The notes below the pieces were generated by a model that worked only from the letters and a program-made list of their open reading frames with translations, was not told where the DNA came from and ran no database searches. The position numbers and the translations under genes were made by a program. This document shows positions 51,814 through 61,648 of a DNA stretch of 64,000 nt, one piece after another. The DNA comes from Streptomyces sp. Q6 (GTDB taxonomy: Bacteria; Actinomycetota; Actinomycetes; Streptomycetales; Streptomycetaceae): the NCBI RefSeq assembly GCF_036967205.1, contig NZ_CP146022.1:5208001-5272000 (forward strand), in the 5' to 3' direction. Every line of letters starts with the position of its first letter. Position 1 is the first letter of the stretch.

Positions 51814-52099
51814 GTGAAGGCGCCCGCTTCCTGGTCCTGAAAAGCGGGACGGCCGAGGTCGCCACCCCCCACAGGAGAGACCCCGGCCGCCGCGCGTACG
51901 GGTCGCGAGCGGCCCGTACTCTCTTCAGCGCCGCGGGTGCGTTTTCTGTCACACCGCGCTGTGTCACCCTTCAGTTGCCCGTTGTACAAACATGGACGGC
52001 GGGGCGTTTCAGGCCGTAGCGTGCTGATTCGCGCCGGGGGCGCACAACGCCGATCAGGGCCTCACGGCCAGGGCAGGGCTGGTAGGGCAGGGACTGGGA
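51814..52099. other. Promoter region of the second sigma pair
   Basis: About 285 bases with no gene. TGTCAC occurs twice (near 51945 and 51961) 16 bases apart, a possible binding or promoter element upstream of the second sigma gene. Confidence 0.35.
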
Positions 52100-52822
52100 G
52101 TGCTGGGGGACGACGCGGAGCTGACCGCCGCGGTGCTTGCGGCTCAGGACGGGGACGAGACCGCGTTCCGTACTGTGTACCGCGCCGTGCACCCACGGCT
52201 GCTCGGATACGTACGCACACTCGTCGGCGAACCCGATGCCGAGGACGTCGCGTCGGAGGCGTGGTTGCAGATCGCCCGCGACCTCGACCGGTTCGAGGGG
52301 GACGCCGACCGGTTCCGCGGCTGGGCCGCCCGGATCGCCCGCAATCGCGCCCTGGACCACATACGCATGCGGGGACGCCGGCCCGCCATAGGCGGTGACG
52401 AGAGCGAACTCACCGGCAAACCCGCCCTCTCCGACACCGCCGACGAGGCGATGGAGTCCCTCGCCACCGGCGACACCATGGCGCTCATCGCCCAACTCCC
52501 GCAGGACCAGGCCGAGGCCGTCGTGCTGCGCGTCGTCGTCGGGCTCGACGCGAAGAGCGCCGCGCTGACCCTCGGCAAGCGCCCCGGTGCCGTCCGCACG
52601 GCCGCGCACCGCGGCCTCAAGCGGCTCGCCGAACTGCTCGGCGCGGACTCCTCCGGAACGTCGTCCGCGACCTCTTCCGGGACCTCGCCCGCGGACTCCG
52701 CGGGCCCCTCGAACACTTCCGGTTCGCTCGGTGCGCTGCCGCACCCGAGACAGCCGGACACCCGTACGGTGACGTCCGCCGGTGTGACGCATTCGCGTTC
52801 GCGGACGCAGAAGGACATGTGA
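52100..52822 (+). CDS. ECF-type RNA polymerase sigma factor (second pair)
   Basis: A 240-aa sigma factor closely related in layout to the one at 50319. Region 2 has VYRAVHPRLLGYVRTLVGEP, AEDVASEAWLQIARDLDRFE and GWAARIARNRALDHIRMRGR. Region 4 has ALIAQLPQDQAEAVVLRVVV and LTLGKRPGAVRTAAHRGLKR. A Ser/Thr-rich tail follows in place of the ATD tail. GTG 52100 begins the domain with no strong ribosome site. Its stop overlaps the next ATG (TGATG). Confidence 0.9.
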   Translation: MLGDDAELTAAVLAAQDGDETAFRTVYRAVHPRLLGYVRTLVGEPDAEDVASEAWLQIARDLDRFEGDADRFRGWAARIARNRALDHIRMRGRRPAIGGDESELTGKPALSDTADEAMESLATGDTMALIAQLPQDQAEAVVLRVVVGLDAKSAALTLGKRPGAVRTAAHRGLKRLAELLGADSSGTSSATSSGTSPADSAGPSNTSGSLGALPHPRQPDTRTVTSAGVTHSRSRTQKDM

Positions 52823-54033
52823 TGGCCGACGAGCACTACAAGTGGCTGGACCGCGAGGCGGCGGAGCGTCTGCTGCGCGGGGAGCCCCTGAAGGCCGTCG
52901 TCGAGAACTCCGCGCACGGCGGTGCCGCCGCCGACGAGGACCTCCGGCAGGCCGAGCGACTCGCCGCCGCCCTTGAATCACTGACGGCACTGCCGTCCGG
53001 GCCCGACGGTGAACTCCCGGGCGAGGAAGCCGCGTTGAAGGCGTTCCGTGAATCGCGTGCGGTGCCCGCGGTCGAGGGTGCGGTCGGCGGAGCGGCCGAC
53101 GGTGCGGTCGACGGCAGGGTGGTCGGCGCGATCGGCGCGGTGTCCGACGGCTCGGCGGCCGGCTCCGCGGTCGGTTCCGCGGGCGCTTCGGGACGCCACC
53201 GGCGCCATCGCGCGGGCGCCCCCGCCGGACCTTCCGGACCTTCCGGTTCCGCCGGTCCCGGGCGTGGCCCGCGGTGGGGCAGGCCCGTCCGGTTCGGGCT
53301 CGCGGCGGCCGTCGCCGCGTGCATGGTCGGCGGTGTCGCCGTCGCCGCGGGGACCGGAGTCCTGCCCTCGCCGTTCGGTGGCCGGGACGAACCCGCGCCC
53401 GCCGCCTCCGTGTCGGCCGCCGCCAGCCCCGACAAGCCCCTCGCCTCGCCCTCCCCGGGCGTGACCGGCGGAGACGAGGCGCGGCCCGAAGGCTCCGCGA
53501 GCCCCGACGACACCTCGGGCTCCCCGGACGCGGGTCGCGGCGACGACGCGCACGGCGGCGGACCCTCGGCGTCGGCCGATCCCCGGGCGACCGAGGGCGG
53601 CAGCGGTGAGGCGGTGCTGCGCCGCCAGGTCATCGAGGCGTGCGTCAAATACCGCGGCGGCCGCCTCGGCTCCGACGAGCGCCGGCTCCTGCGCGACTCC
53701 GCGAAGAGGTCCGGCAGGAGCACCGCCGACCTCGACCGGTTCTGCGACCGCGCCCTCGGCCGGTCCGACTCCGGCTCCGACGCGAACACCGACTCGTCGG
53801 ACGGCGACTCCGGCTCCGGCAACGCGGACGGCAAGAGCGGCGGGCAGGACGGCGGCGACGAGGACGACGACCACGGCCGAGGCGGCGGCGCGGACCAGAA
53901 CATCGGCTTCAAGCCGCCGTCCGCCCCCACCCCGACCCGCTCCTTCAGCGCGTCCCCCGACCTGCCGACGGCCGGGCCGTCCGCCTCGGTGTCGACGCCC
54001 GCCTCCGCCGCGGCCTCCAGCTCCGCGTCGTAG
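52822..54033 (+). CDS. Single-pass membrane protein, putative anti-sigma partner (second pair)
   Basis: A 403-aa protein coupled to the sigma gene by a TGATG overlap. The cytosolic N-terminus (YKWLDREAAERLLRGEPLKA, EEAALKAFRESRAVPAVEGA) is followed by Ala/Gly-rich text, one transmembrane helix (FGLAAAVAACMVGGVAVAAG) and a long outside domain. That domain has a conserved-looking block VIEACVKYRGGRLGSDERRL, RSTADLDRFCDRALG with two cysteines, then Asp/Ser and Ser/Pro repeats. No zinc anti-sigma motif. Role inferred from coupling. Confidence 0.72.
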   Translation: MADEHYKWLDREAAERLLRGEPLKAVVENSAHGGAAADEDLRQAERLAAALESLTALPSGPDGELPGEEAALKAFRESRAVPAVEGAVGGAADGAVDGRVVGAIGAVSDGSAAGSAVGSAGASGRHRRHRAGAPAGPSGPSGSAGPGRGPRWGRPVRFGLAAAVAACMVGGVAVAAGTGVLPSPFGGRDEPAPAASVSAAASPDKPLASPSPGVTGGDEARPEGSASPDDTSGSPDAGRGDDAHGGGPSASADPRATEGGSGEAVLRRQVIEACVKYRGGRLGSDERRLLRDSAKRSGRSTADLDRFCDRALGRSDSGSDANTDSSDGDSGSGNADGKSGGQDGGDEDDDHGRGGGADQNIGFKPPSAPTPTRSFSASPDLPTAGPSASVSTPASAAASSSAS

Positions 54034-54239
54034 TCCGCCGGACTCGGCCGACCCCATCTCGACCCCGCCCCGGAATTCTGTCGAGCGACCGGTGTGACGT
54101 TTTTGGAGCCCGTGACGCAGTACTGAGTGAGCCGACTGGTCATCGGCCGTGCACGAGCCGGGGTTCCCCCCGTACCTTCGGCTCTGTGCCACTGGCGTGG
54201 GTGGGATACGTTCCCCCGATCCCACCCACGCCGCTCATC
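54034..54239. other. Convergent intergenic region
   Basis: About 200 bases between convergent genes. The word TGTGACGTTT at 54093-54102 also occurs at 50216-50225 upstream of the first sigma gene. GTGGGTGGGAT and ATCCCACCCAC near 54197-54232 form a dyad that may terminate transcription. Confidence 0.4.
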
Positions 54240-55235
54240 TCACCAGTAGACGACGACCTTGTCGCCGTTGCGCACCTGCGCGAACAGGCTGGCGATCTTC
54301 CCCTCGTCCCGTACGTTCACGCAGCCGTGCGAGGCCCCCGTGTAACCGCGCGCCGCGAAGTCCGACGAGTAGTGCACCGCCTGGCCCCCGCTGAAGAACA
54401 TCGCGTACGGCATGGGCGTGTGGTAGATCGTCGAGACGTGGTGGCGTGACTTGAAGTTGACCTGGAAGACGCCCTCGCGGGTCGGGGTGTACTGCGACCC
54501 GAACCGCACGTCCACCGTCATCAGGCGCTTCCCGTCCACCATCCACACCAGCGTCCTGCTGTTCTTGCTGATGCACAGGACCCGGCCCGTCATACAGCGC
54601 GGATCCGGTTGCGCGGCAGGCTGCCCGCCGGACGCGTACAGCTCCCACTTGGTCGGCTCGTGCGTCATCCCCAGCAGCCGCTGCCAGGTGACGGTGTCGG
54701 TCCGCCCGGTCCGCGGCAGCCCCCGCTTGCCCTGAAATCCCTTGACGGCAACGGTAGTCGAGTCGCCGTACGTCCCCGTGGGCCCGTCGAACAGCCACGC
54801 CACCTGCCGCAGCCGCGCCTGCAACTCGCGCACCTGCCCGCCCTTGTCGCCGGGCGCGAGCAGCACCTCGGCGGGCGTCGCCGTGGGCGTCGAGGTCGAT
54901 GTGGGGGCCGGTGTCGCCGACGCCTTGCCGTCCGTGCCCTCGCCGTCGGAGGGCGACGGCGACGTCGTGCCCGCAGACGCGCCCGACGAGGGGCTCCCGG
55001 TGCCCTCCACCGCCTGCGCCGTACAGCCGCCGGCCAGGACGAGCGCCCCGACGACAGCGACCGACCGCCGCACGACCGCACTCCGCACGACCGCACCCCG
55101 TACGACCGCGTCCCGTGCGACCGCGTCCCGTGCGACCGCGTCCCGTGCGACCGCGTCCCGTAGACCCGGCCGCCTTCCAGCCGATTCCCGCCCGCCCGAT
55201 CCTCGTATGACAGATGTCCTGACAGATGTCCGCAT
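54240..55235 (-). CDS. L,D-transpeptidase lipoprotein with peptidoglycan-binding domain
   Basis: A protein of about 331 aa that makes 3-3 cross-links in peptidoglycan. A lipobox LVLAGGCTA follows the hydrophobic VAVVGALVLAGG. A Ser/Thr/Pro linker leads to a PG_binding_1 domain (about 150-215, GDKGGQVRELQARLRQVAWL) and the YkuD catalytic domain ending in HYSSDFAARG, SHGCVNVRDE, where the cysteine is the nucleophile. The N-terminal 60 residues before the signal peptide are encoded by 15-bp tandem repeats (AVARD units) and are unusual for a lipoprotein. A later GTG close to VVRRSVAVVGA may be the true start; ATG 55235 is used for its GGGGGA. Confidence 0.85.
   Translation of the reverse strand: MRTSVRTSVIRGSGGRESAGRRPGLRDAVARDAVARDAVARDAVVRGAVVRSAVVRRSVAVVGALVLAGGCTAQAVEGTGSPSSGASAGTTSPSPSDGEGTDGKASATPAPTSTSTPTATPAEVLLAPGDKGGQVRELQARLRQVAWLFDGPTGTYGDSTTVAVKGFQGKRGLPRTGRTDTVTWQRLLGMTHEPTKWELYASGGQPAAQPDPRCMTGRVLCISKNSRTLVWMVDGKRLMTVDVRFGSQYTPTREGVFQVNFKSRHHVSTIYHTPMPYAMFFSGGQAVHYSSDFAARGYTGASHGCVNVRDEGKIASLFAQVRNGDKVVVYW
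55069..55158. repeat. Six 15-bp tandem repeats at the L,D-transpeptidase 5' end
   Basis: The unit CGTGCGACCGCGTCC occurs three times exactly (55114-55158) and three times with changes (55069-55113). On the minus strand it reads AVARD/AVVRG/AVVRS codons just before the signal peptide. Confidence 0.9.
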
Positions 55236-55414
55236 GAGGTCCCCCGCCCGCCGCGTCGTTCTCTCCTGTCCCCACAGATGCTGCCCGCGCCGCAATGGTT
55301 GCGAACTCGGTGGGACGGCCGCGGAAACCGCGGGAAGTCTGTGAGCAAGGTCCCAGCGTGGGCCTCTCCACTGGTCGCACGCCCGCCGCTACAGTCCGTC
55401 GCGAGGGTCGGCAA

Positions 55415-55458
55415 TTACTGGCAAGTAATCGGCAAGTTATCGGCAAGTCATCGCTGGA
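55415..55458. promoter_or_regulatory. Dyad and ATCGGCAAGT repeats before the mutase
   Basis: TTACT (55415-55419) and AGTAA (55424-55428) flank GGCA, and the word ATCGGCAAGT recurs twice directly after it with an 11-base period. The cluster ends about 10 bases before the mutase ribosome site GGAGG and is a likely operator. Confidence 0.5.
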
Positions 55459-55467
55459 GGCACAACC

Positions 55468-57043
<1,576 letters not shown>

Positions 57044-57048
<5 letters not shown>

Positions 57049-57111
57049 CCTTCTCGGTGCTCTGACCTTCTCGGTGCTCTGACCTTCTTGGTGGTCTGAC
57101 CTTCTCGGTGC
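57044..57111. repeat. Four 17-bp tandem repeats over the mutase stop codon
   Basis: The unit TCTGACCTTCTCGGTGC is repeated at 57044, 57061, 57078 (two changes) and 57095; a partial fifth starts at 57112. The mutase TGA lies in the first unit. Confidence 0.95.
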
Positions 57112-57194
57112 TCTGACCTCGGCGTCCGAGCAGCGATCTTCCGCCGGCTGAAACCCCTGGGCGGAGTGTTGTACGCCTGTGCGACACTCCGCCC

Positions 57195-57854
57195 ATGCTG
57201 GGTGTCATCGATCTTCCGACCTATCTCGCGGGTCTCGTCCTCATCGTCCTTCTCCCGGGGCCGAACTCGCTGTACGTCATATCCGTCGCCGCCCGCCGCG
57301 GCGTACGCACCGGCTACAAAGCCGCCGCGGGTGTGTGGTGCGGGGACACCGTCCTGATGACCCTGTCCGCCGCCGGTGTCGCCTCCCTCCTCCAGGCCAA
57401 CGCCGTCCTCTTCGGGATCGTGAAGTACGCCGGAGCCGGCTATCTGACCTGGCTCGCGATCGGGATGCTGCGCGCCGCGTGGTCGATGTGGCGCACCCGC
57501 CGCGAGCGCCTCGCCGCCGAGGCCGCCCCGGACGCGGCGCCGGAGGCCGCGCAGGAGCGGCCATTCCGCAGGGCCTTCGTGATCAGCCTCCTCAACCCCA
57601 AGGCGATCCTGTTCTTCATCGCCTTCTTCGTGCAGTTCGTGGACCCGTCGTACGCGTATCCCGCCGTCTCCTTCGTGGTCCTCGGCTTCTTCGCTCAGCT
57701 CGCGAGCGTCCTGTACCTGTCGGCCCTGATCTTCAGCGGTACGAAGCTGGCGGACGCCTTCCGCCGCCGCAAGCGTCTGTCGGCCGGTGCGACCTCGGCG
57801 GCCGGTGTCCTGTTCCTCGGCTTCGCCGTGAAGCTGACGCTGGCCAGCGCGTAG
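57195..57854 (+). CDS. leuE: LysE/RhtB-family leucine efflux protein LeuE
   Basis: A 219-aa six-helix amino-acid exporter. The family opening LPTYLAGLVLIVLLPGPNSL and GVRTGYKAAAGVWCGDTVLM are clear, followed by ISLLNPKAILFFIAFFVQFV in the fourth helix. LeuE-type members export leucine and related amino acids. ATG 57195 begins the first helix. It stands alone after the mutase repeats, and the neighbouring genes do not clarify its regulation. Confidence 0.88.
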   Translation: MLGVIDLPTYLAGLVLIVLLPGPNSLYVISVAARRGVRTGYKAAAGVWCGDTVLMTLSAAGVASLLQANAVLFGIVKYAGAGYLTWLAIGMLRAAWSMWRTRRERLAAEAAPDAAPEAAQERPFRRAFVISLLNPKAILFFIAFFVQFVDPSYAYPAVSFVVLGFFAQLASVLYLSALIFSGTKLADAFRRRKRLSAGATSAAGVLFLGFAVKLTLASA

Positions 57855-57920
57855 AGCGCATAGGGCGCACAGGGCGCCGAGGGCTCAGGACTTCGCGAGC
57901 CCAGGGGGCGGAGGCCGGTC

Positions 57921-59447
57921 TCATCCCACCCCGATCTCCCTCAGGTACGCCTCCACCCCCTCGGCGCTCTCCCCGGCCCACGCCACGTACCCGTCGGGCC
58001 GGACCAGGAAGACGCCCGTGCCGTACGCCTCGTACGCCGGGATGCGGGCCGTGCGTATCAAGCCGCCGTCGAACCGGGGCGGTTCGGTGTCGGTGCCGAC
58101 CGCGAGCAGTGTCCAGTGCGGTCCCTGGAAGACGTCGAAGAGGCGGAGACCGCCGCGCCGCCCGTCCGGAGCACGGTCGCCCGCGCGCAGGGCGTCCTCG
58201 GCCAGCTCCTTCCGTGTCTCGCGGGTCAGGGCCCCGTCGCGGTAGCCGATGCCGAGCTGCTGGACCTCGGCGCCGCGCTGCGTGTTCTGGCCGGCGGCGC
58301 CCGCCCGGTGGATGCGGGTGCTGATGCCGAGGATGTCCGCCGCGACGGGCATCCGCTCCTCCTCGTACGTGTCCAGGAGCGAGGCCGGTGCGCCGGACAG
58401 GACCGCCGCCAGCTTCCAGCTCAGGTTGTACGCGTCCTGCACGCTCGTGTTCAGGCCCTGGCCGCCCGCGGGGGAGTGGACGTGCGCCGCGTCGCCCGCG
58501 AGGAAGACCCGGCCCGCGCGGAAGCGGTCCGCCATCGCCGCGCGTGCCCGGAAGTCGGAGGCCCACAGCACCTCGGCGATGTGCTCCTCCGCCAGCACCG
58601 TGCGCGTCGCCAGGAGCTTGGCCACCGCCGCCGGTGACGTGTCCGGCACGGCCGTCTCGTCCGCGTACTGCGCGGCCAGCTGATAGACGCGGCTCCCGTC
58701 GGAGTCCGCCGCGCCGACCGGCAGCGGGCAGAACGCCACCCCGCCGTCCGCCGCCTTCGGCCACACGTGCCAGTGCGTGTCCGGTATCGGCGCGTCCGGC
58801 GTCACCCGGACGTCCGCCACCATCATCGGCTTGGGGTCGACCGTCTCGCCGGTCATGCCGATGCCGAGGGCCCGCCGCACGGTGGAACGCCCGCCGTCCG
58901 CCGCCACCGCGTACCGGGCCCGTACGACCGAACCGTCCTCGAAGGTCGCCGTCACCCCGTCCGCGTCCTGCGCGAGGCCCGTCAGAGCGGCGCCGAAGCG
59001 GATGGCGCCGCCCAGCTCCCGCAGCCGCGCGTACAGCACCTCCTGCGTACGGGCCTGCGGTATCAGCCACCCCTCCGCGTACGGGACCTGCTCGCTCGGC
59101 TCGGAGCGCTCCATCATGTCCCACTCCGGGCCCGGCTCATCGCCCTCCCAGACCCGCATCTTCGGGTAGGGCGAGCCCGCCGCGTGGATCGCGTCCAGCA
59201 CCCCGAGGTCGTACAGCACCTCCTGCGTGCGCGGCTGGATCCCCTTGCCCCGCGAGCCCGGGAACAGGTCCCGTGTCCGCTCGACCAGCAGCACCTCCAC
59301 TCCCCGCCGCGTCAGGTCCAGCGCCGCCACCAGGCCCGTCGGACCCGCACCCACCACCAGTACGTCCACCAGTACATCCCCCTGCACATCCATCTGCGCA
59401 TCCACCCGTGCGTCCACCTGCGCGTCCGTCGTCGTCACCGAGGCCAC
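57921..59447 (-). CDS. FAD-dependent aromatic monooxygenase (PheA/TfdB family)
   Basis: A 508-aa flavoprotein hydroxylase. The dinucleotide fold DVLVVGAGPTGLVAALDLTR is at about residues 28-47. The middle DG motif is in AVAADGGRSTVRRALGI, and the FAD ribose motif is FLAGDAAHVHSPAGGQGLNT then DAYNLSWKLA. The C-terminus is a thioredoxin-like remnant. It probably hydroxylates an aromatic compound or drug, such as a rifampicin-type polyketide. The first 25 residues (DAQVDARVDAQMDV) come from a 12-bp repetitive stretch. It is divergent from a TetR regulator with two operators between them. GTG 59447 has AAGGAGAGG upstream. Confidence 0.88.
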   Translation of the reverse strand: MASVTTTDAQVDARVDAQMDVQGDVLVDVLVVGAGPTGLVAALDLTRRGVEVLLVERTRDLFPGSRGKGIQPRTQEVLYDLGVLDAIHAAGSPYPKMRVWEGDEPGPEWDMMERSEPSEQVPYAEGWLIPQARTQEVLYARLRELGGAIRFGAALTGLAQDADGVTATFEDGSVVRARYAVAADGGRSTVRRALGIGMTGETVDPKPMMVADVRVTPDAPIPDTHWHVWPKAADGGVAFCPLPVGAADSDGSRVYQLAAQYADETAVPDTSPAAVAKLLATRTVLAEEHIAEVLWASDFRARAAMADRFRAGRVFLAGDAAHVHSPAGGQGLNTSVQDAYNLSWKLAAVLSGAPASLLDTYEEERMPVAADILGISTRIHRAGAAGQNTQRGAEVQQLGIGYRDGALTRETRKELAEDALRAGDRAPDGRRGGLRLFDVFQGPHWTLLAVGTDTEPPRFDGGLIRTARIPAYEAYGTGVFLVRPDGYVAWAGESAEGVEAYLREIGVG

Positions 59448-59454
59448 CCTCTCC

Positions 59455-59503
59455 TTAACACTGTTAAATCAACCTGGATCGAGCATGGCCTTAACGGCGT
59501 TAA
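59455..59503. promoter_or_regulatory. Paired TetR operators TTAAC-N3-GTTAA
   Basis: TTAACACTGTTAA (59455-59467) and TTAACGGCGTTAA (59491-59503) are 13-bp palindromes 36 bases apart, centre to centre, between the monooxygenase and TetR starts. They would let the repressor control both genes. Confidence 0.75.
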
Positions 59504-59513
59504 ACTGTCAAGC

Positions 59514-60251
59514 GTGGCCGAGAAGAAGACTCCGAAAGAAGCGGCGAAGAAGCCGAAGCTCGACAAGACGCACGTCGCCGACACCGCCCTCGACCTGCTG
59601 AACGACGTGGGTCTCGAAGGCCTGACGCTGCGCGCCATCGCCAAGGAGCTGAACGTCCAGGCGCCCGCCCTGTACTGGCACTTCAAGAACAAGCAGGCGC
59701 TGCTCGACGAGATGGCGACCGTGATGTTCCGGCGCATGACCGAGGCCGGCCGCGACATCGGCTACGAGCCGGGAGGGCTTGCAGGGGCGGAAGGGGCGGA
59801 AGGCGGGGAAGGGGCAGGGCACGCGCCCGCCCTCTCCTGGCAGGAGTGGCTCCGGCAGGGCAACCGTCACCTGCGCGCCACGCTCCTGCGCTACCGCGAC
59901 GGCGCGAAGGTCTTCAGCGGATCACGGTTCACCGGCACCGACCACGGCTCCGCGGTGGAGGCGAACCTGCGTCTCCTCGTCGAGGCCGGATTCACCTTCG
60001 ACCAGGCGGCATGGGCGAGTACCACCGCGTACATGTACACGCTGGGCTTCGTCACGGAGGAGCAGGGCATGCAGCCGCTGTCCGGCGAGGACCCCGCGCC
60101 CGTCGACGTGGAGGAGCGGGCGGAGCGGCTGGCCGAGTACCCGCTCGCCGCCGCCGCGGGCGGTCAGCTCTTCGCGGCGTACGACGAGCGATTCGAGGAA
60201 GGGCTCGCGCTGATCGTGGCGGGGATCGAGGCGCGGTACGGGGTGCGCTGA
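59514..60251 (+). CDS. TetR-family regulator (tetracycline-repressor-like C-terminal domain)
   Basis: A 245-aa regulator. The helix-turn-helix covers about residues 17-65 (LDLLNDVGLEGLTLRAIAKE, LNVQAPALYWHFKNKQALLD), the exact form of the TetR class itself. A Gly/Glu/Ala insert (GAEGAEGGEGAG) precedes the ligand domain with AWASTTAYMYTLGFVTEEQG, typical of TetR_C. It probably represses the divergent flavin monooxygenase, whose substrate could be the inducer. GTG 59514 begins 10 bases after the second operator, so repression would be direct. Confidence 0.92.
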   Translation: MAEKKTPKEAAKKPKLDKTHVADTALDLLNDVGLEGLTLRAIAKELNVQAPALYWHFKNKQALLDEMATVMFRRMTEAGRDIGYEPGGLAGAEGAEGGEGAGHAPALSWQEWLRQGNRHLRATLLRYRDGAKVFSGSRFTGTDHGSAVEANLRLLVEAGFTFDQAAWASTTAYMYTLGFVTEEQGMQPLSGEDPAPVDVEERAERLAEYPLAAAAGGQLFAAYDERFEEGLALIVAGIEARYGVR

Positions 60252-60292
60252 CGGGTGCGGGCCCGCGAGGGCGCCTCCGACGCCGCCGTTCC

Positions 60293-61444
60293 TCACAGGT
60301 GCCTGTCCACCGCCTTGCGCAGCACCGGTGTCGCCCAGCGCTCGACGTACCGGTTCAGCAGCCACGCGAGCGTCAGCATCAGAACCGCCGTCCCCACGAA
60401 TGTCACCGAGGACGGCAGGCCGAGCCGTCGGTGCAGCACTTCGATCGTGACCCAGCCCAGGTGCTCGTGCACCAGATAGAAGGGGTACGTGAGGGCCCCG
60501 GCCACGGTCAGCCACCGCCAGTCCGCCCACCGCAGCATCCCGGCGGCGATCGCCGCGACAGCGGCGAACCCCGCCGTGACGATCGCGATGATGACGAGCG
60601 GCTCGCGGTAGGAGAAGAACGCCGGATTCGCCTTGTGCCACAGCCCGGCCACCGCGTAGTGCTGGCCGAGCGCCCAGCCGACCGCGGTGACGCCCCAGGC
60701 GAGCACGTCGCGCCGGTCGCGGTGGACGAGGTAGAGGCCGATGCCGCCGATGAAGAACGGGGCGTACTCCGGCATCAGCACCAGGTTCAGGAACGGTTCG
60801 CCGGACGCGTCGGCCAGCACCGCCGCCATCGTCCACACCGCGCAGAACAGCACCACACGGCGGCGGGTCGCCCCCGGCAGCACGACGCAGAGCGCGAACA
60901 GGGCGTAGAAGCGCAGCTCCGCCCACAGCGTCCAGCACACCCCGAGGACCCGGTCCGCTCCGGCGGGCTGCTGCAGCATGGTGAGGTTCACCAGCGCGTC
61001 GCTGGGAGAGACCGCGTGGTACGCGACCGTGGGCAGCGCGAAGACCGCCGTCACCAGGATGATCGCCGCCCAGTACGCGGGGAACAGCCGCGCCACCCGG
61101 GACGCGAAGAACGAGCGCAGGGGGCGGCCCCAGCCGCTCATGCAGATGACGAAGCCGCTGATGACGAAGAAGATCTGCACGCCGAGCGGGCCGTACGCGA
61201 ACCACTCGTGCAGCGTGGGGAACTGGGTGCTCGGCGAACCGCCCCAGGCTCGCGAGACATCGCCGTCGCGGCCGCCGTAGTGGTAGGCCGCCACCATCAG
61301 CGCGGCGAGCAGGCGCAGCCCGTCGAGGGCGCGCAGGCGGCCCTCGGGCCGCTTCCCGCGCGGCGCGGACGCGGTCGTGTCCGCGGGGACGCGGGCGGCC
61401 GGGGCGGACTTGACGTCTGTGGTGTTCACGACCGTCTCGGTCAT
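60293..61444 (-). CDS. Acyltransferase-3 family membrane protein
   Basis: A 383-aa integral membrane acyltransferase with about ten helices. The conserved start RALDGLRLLAALMVAAYHYG holds the catalytic-type histidine, then GPLGVQIFFVISGFVICMSG and the RLFPAYW arginine block. Family members O-acylate exported glycans, lipids or antibiotics. It lies downstream of polysialyltransferase- and GT2-type genes on the same strand but with a 204-base gap holding a palindrome, so it probably has its own promoter. Confidence 0.9.
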   Translation of the reverse strand: MTETVVNTTDVKSAPAARVPADTTASAPRGKRPEGRLRALDGLRLLAALMVAAYHYGGRDGDVSRAWGGSPSTQFPTLHEWFAYGPLGVQIFFVISGFVICMSGWGRPLRSFFASRVARLFPAYWAAIILVTAVFALPTVAYHAVSPSDALVNLTMLQQPAGADRVLGVCWTLWAELRFYALFALCVVLPGATRRRVVLFCAVWTMAAVLADASGEPFLNLVLMPEYAPFFIGGIGLYLVHRDRRDVLAWGVTAVGWALGQHYAVAGLWHKANPAFFSYREPLVIIAIVTAGFAAVAAIAAGMLRWADWRWLTVAGALTYPFYLVHEHLGWVTIEVLHRRLGLPSSVTFVGTAVLMLTLAWLLNRYVERWATPVLRKAVDRHL

Positions 61445-61464
61445 GCGGGGCGCTCCTCGTCATG

Positions 61465-61480
61465 CACTGACATGTCAGTG
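61465..61480. promoter_or_regulatory. Perfect 16-bp palindrome before the acyltransferase
   Basis: CACTGACATGTCAGTG is fully self-complementary and lies 21 bases upstream of the minus-strand start, an ideal operator position. No regulator gene is adjacent. Confidence 0.65.
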
Positions 61481-61648
61481 GCCGCGCCCGTGGGGGCGGC
61501 CGGCCTGCTCGCGCGTTCGTGGTGCATCGAATCCGCCGGGTATCGCGGCAGGACCTGTGGCGTCTGCCTCGTCGCCGTGGCACTGCTGGACGCCGCGGCG
61601 GTGGCCCCCCAACAGGTCGTGCGTACGGTCGGGGCGCGCGCCCCGCGC
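61481..61648. other. Intergenic region between acyltransferase and polysialyltransferase-like gene
   Basis: About 170 bases; no gene is supported and no clear terminator seen. It should carry the promoter of the acyltransferase gene. Confidence 0.3.
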
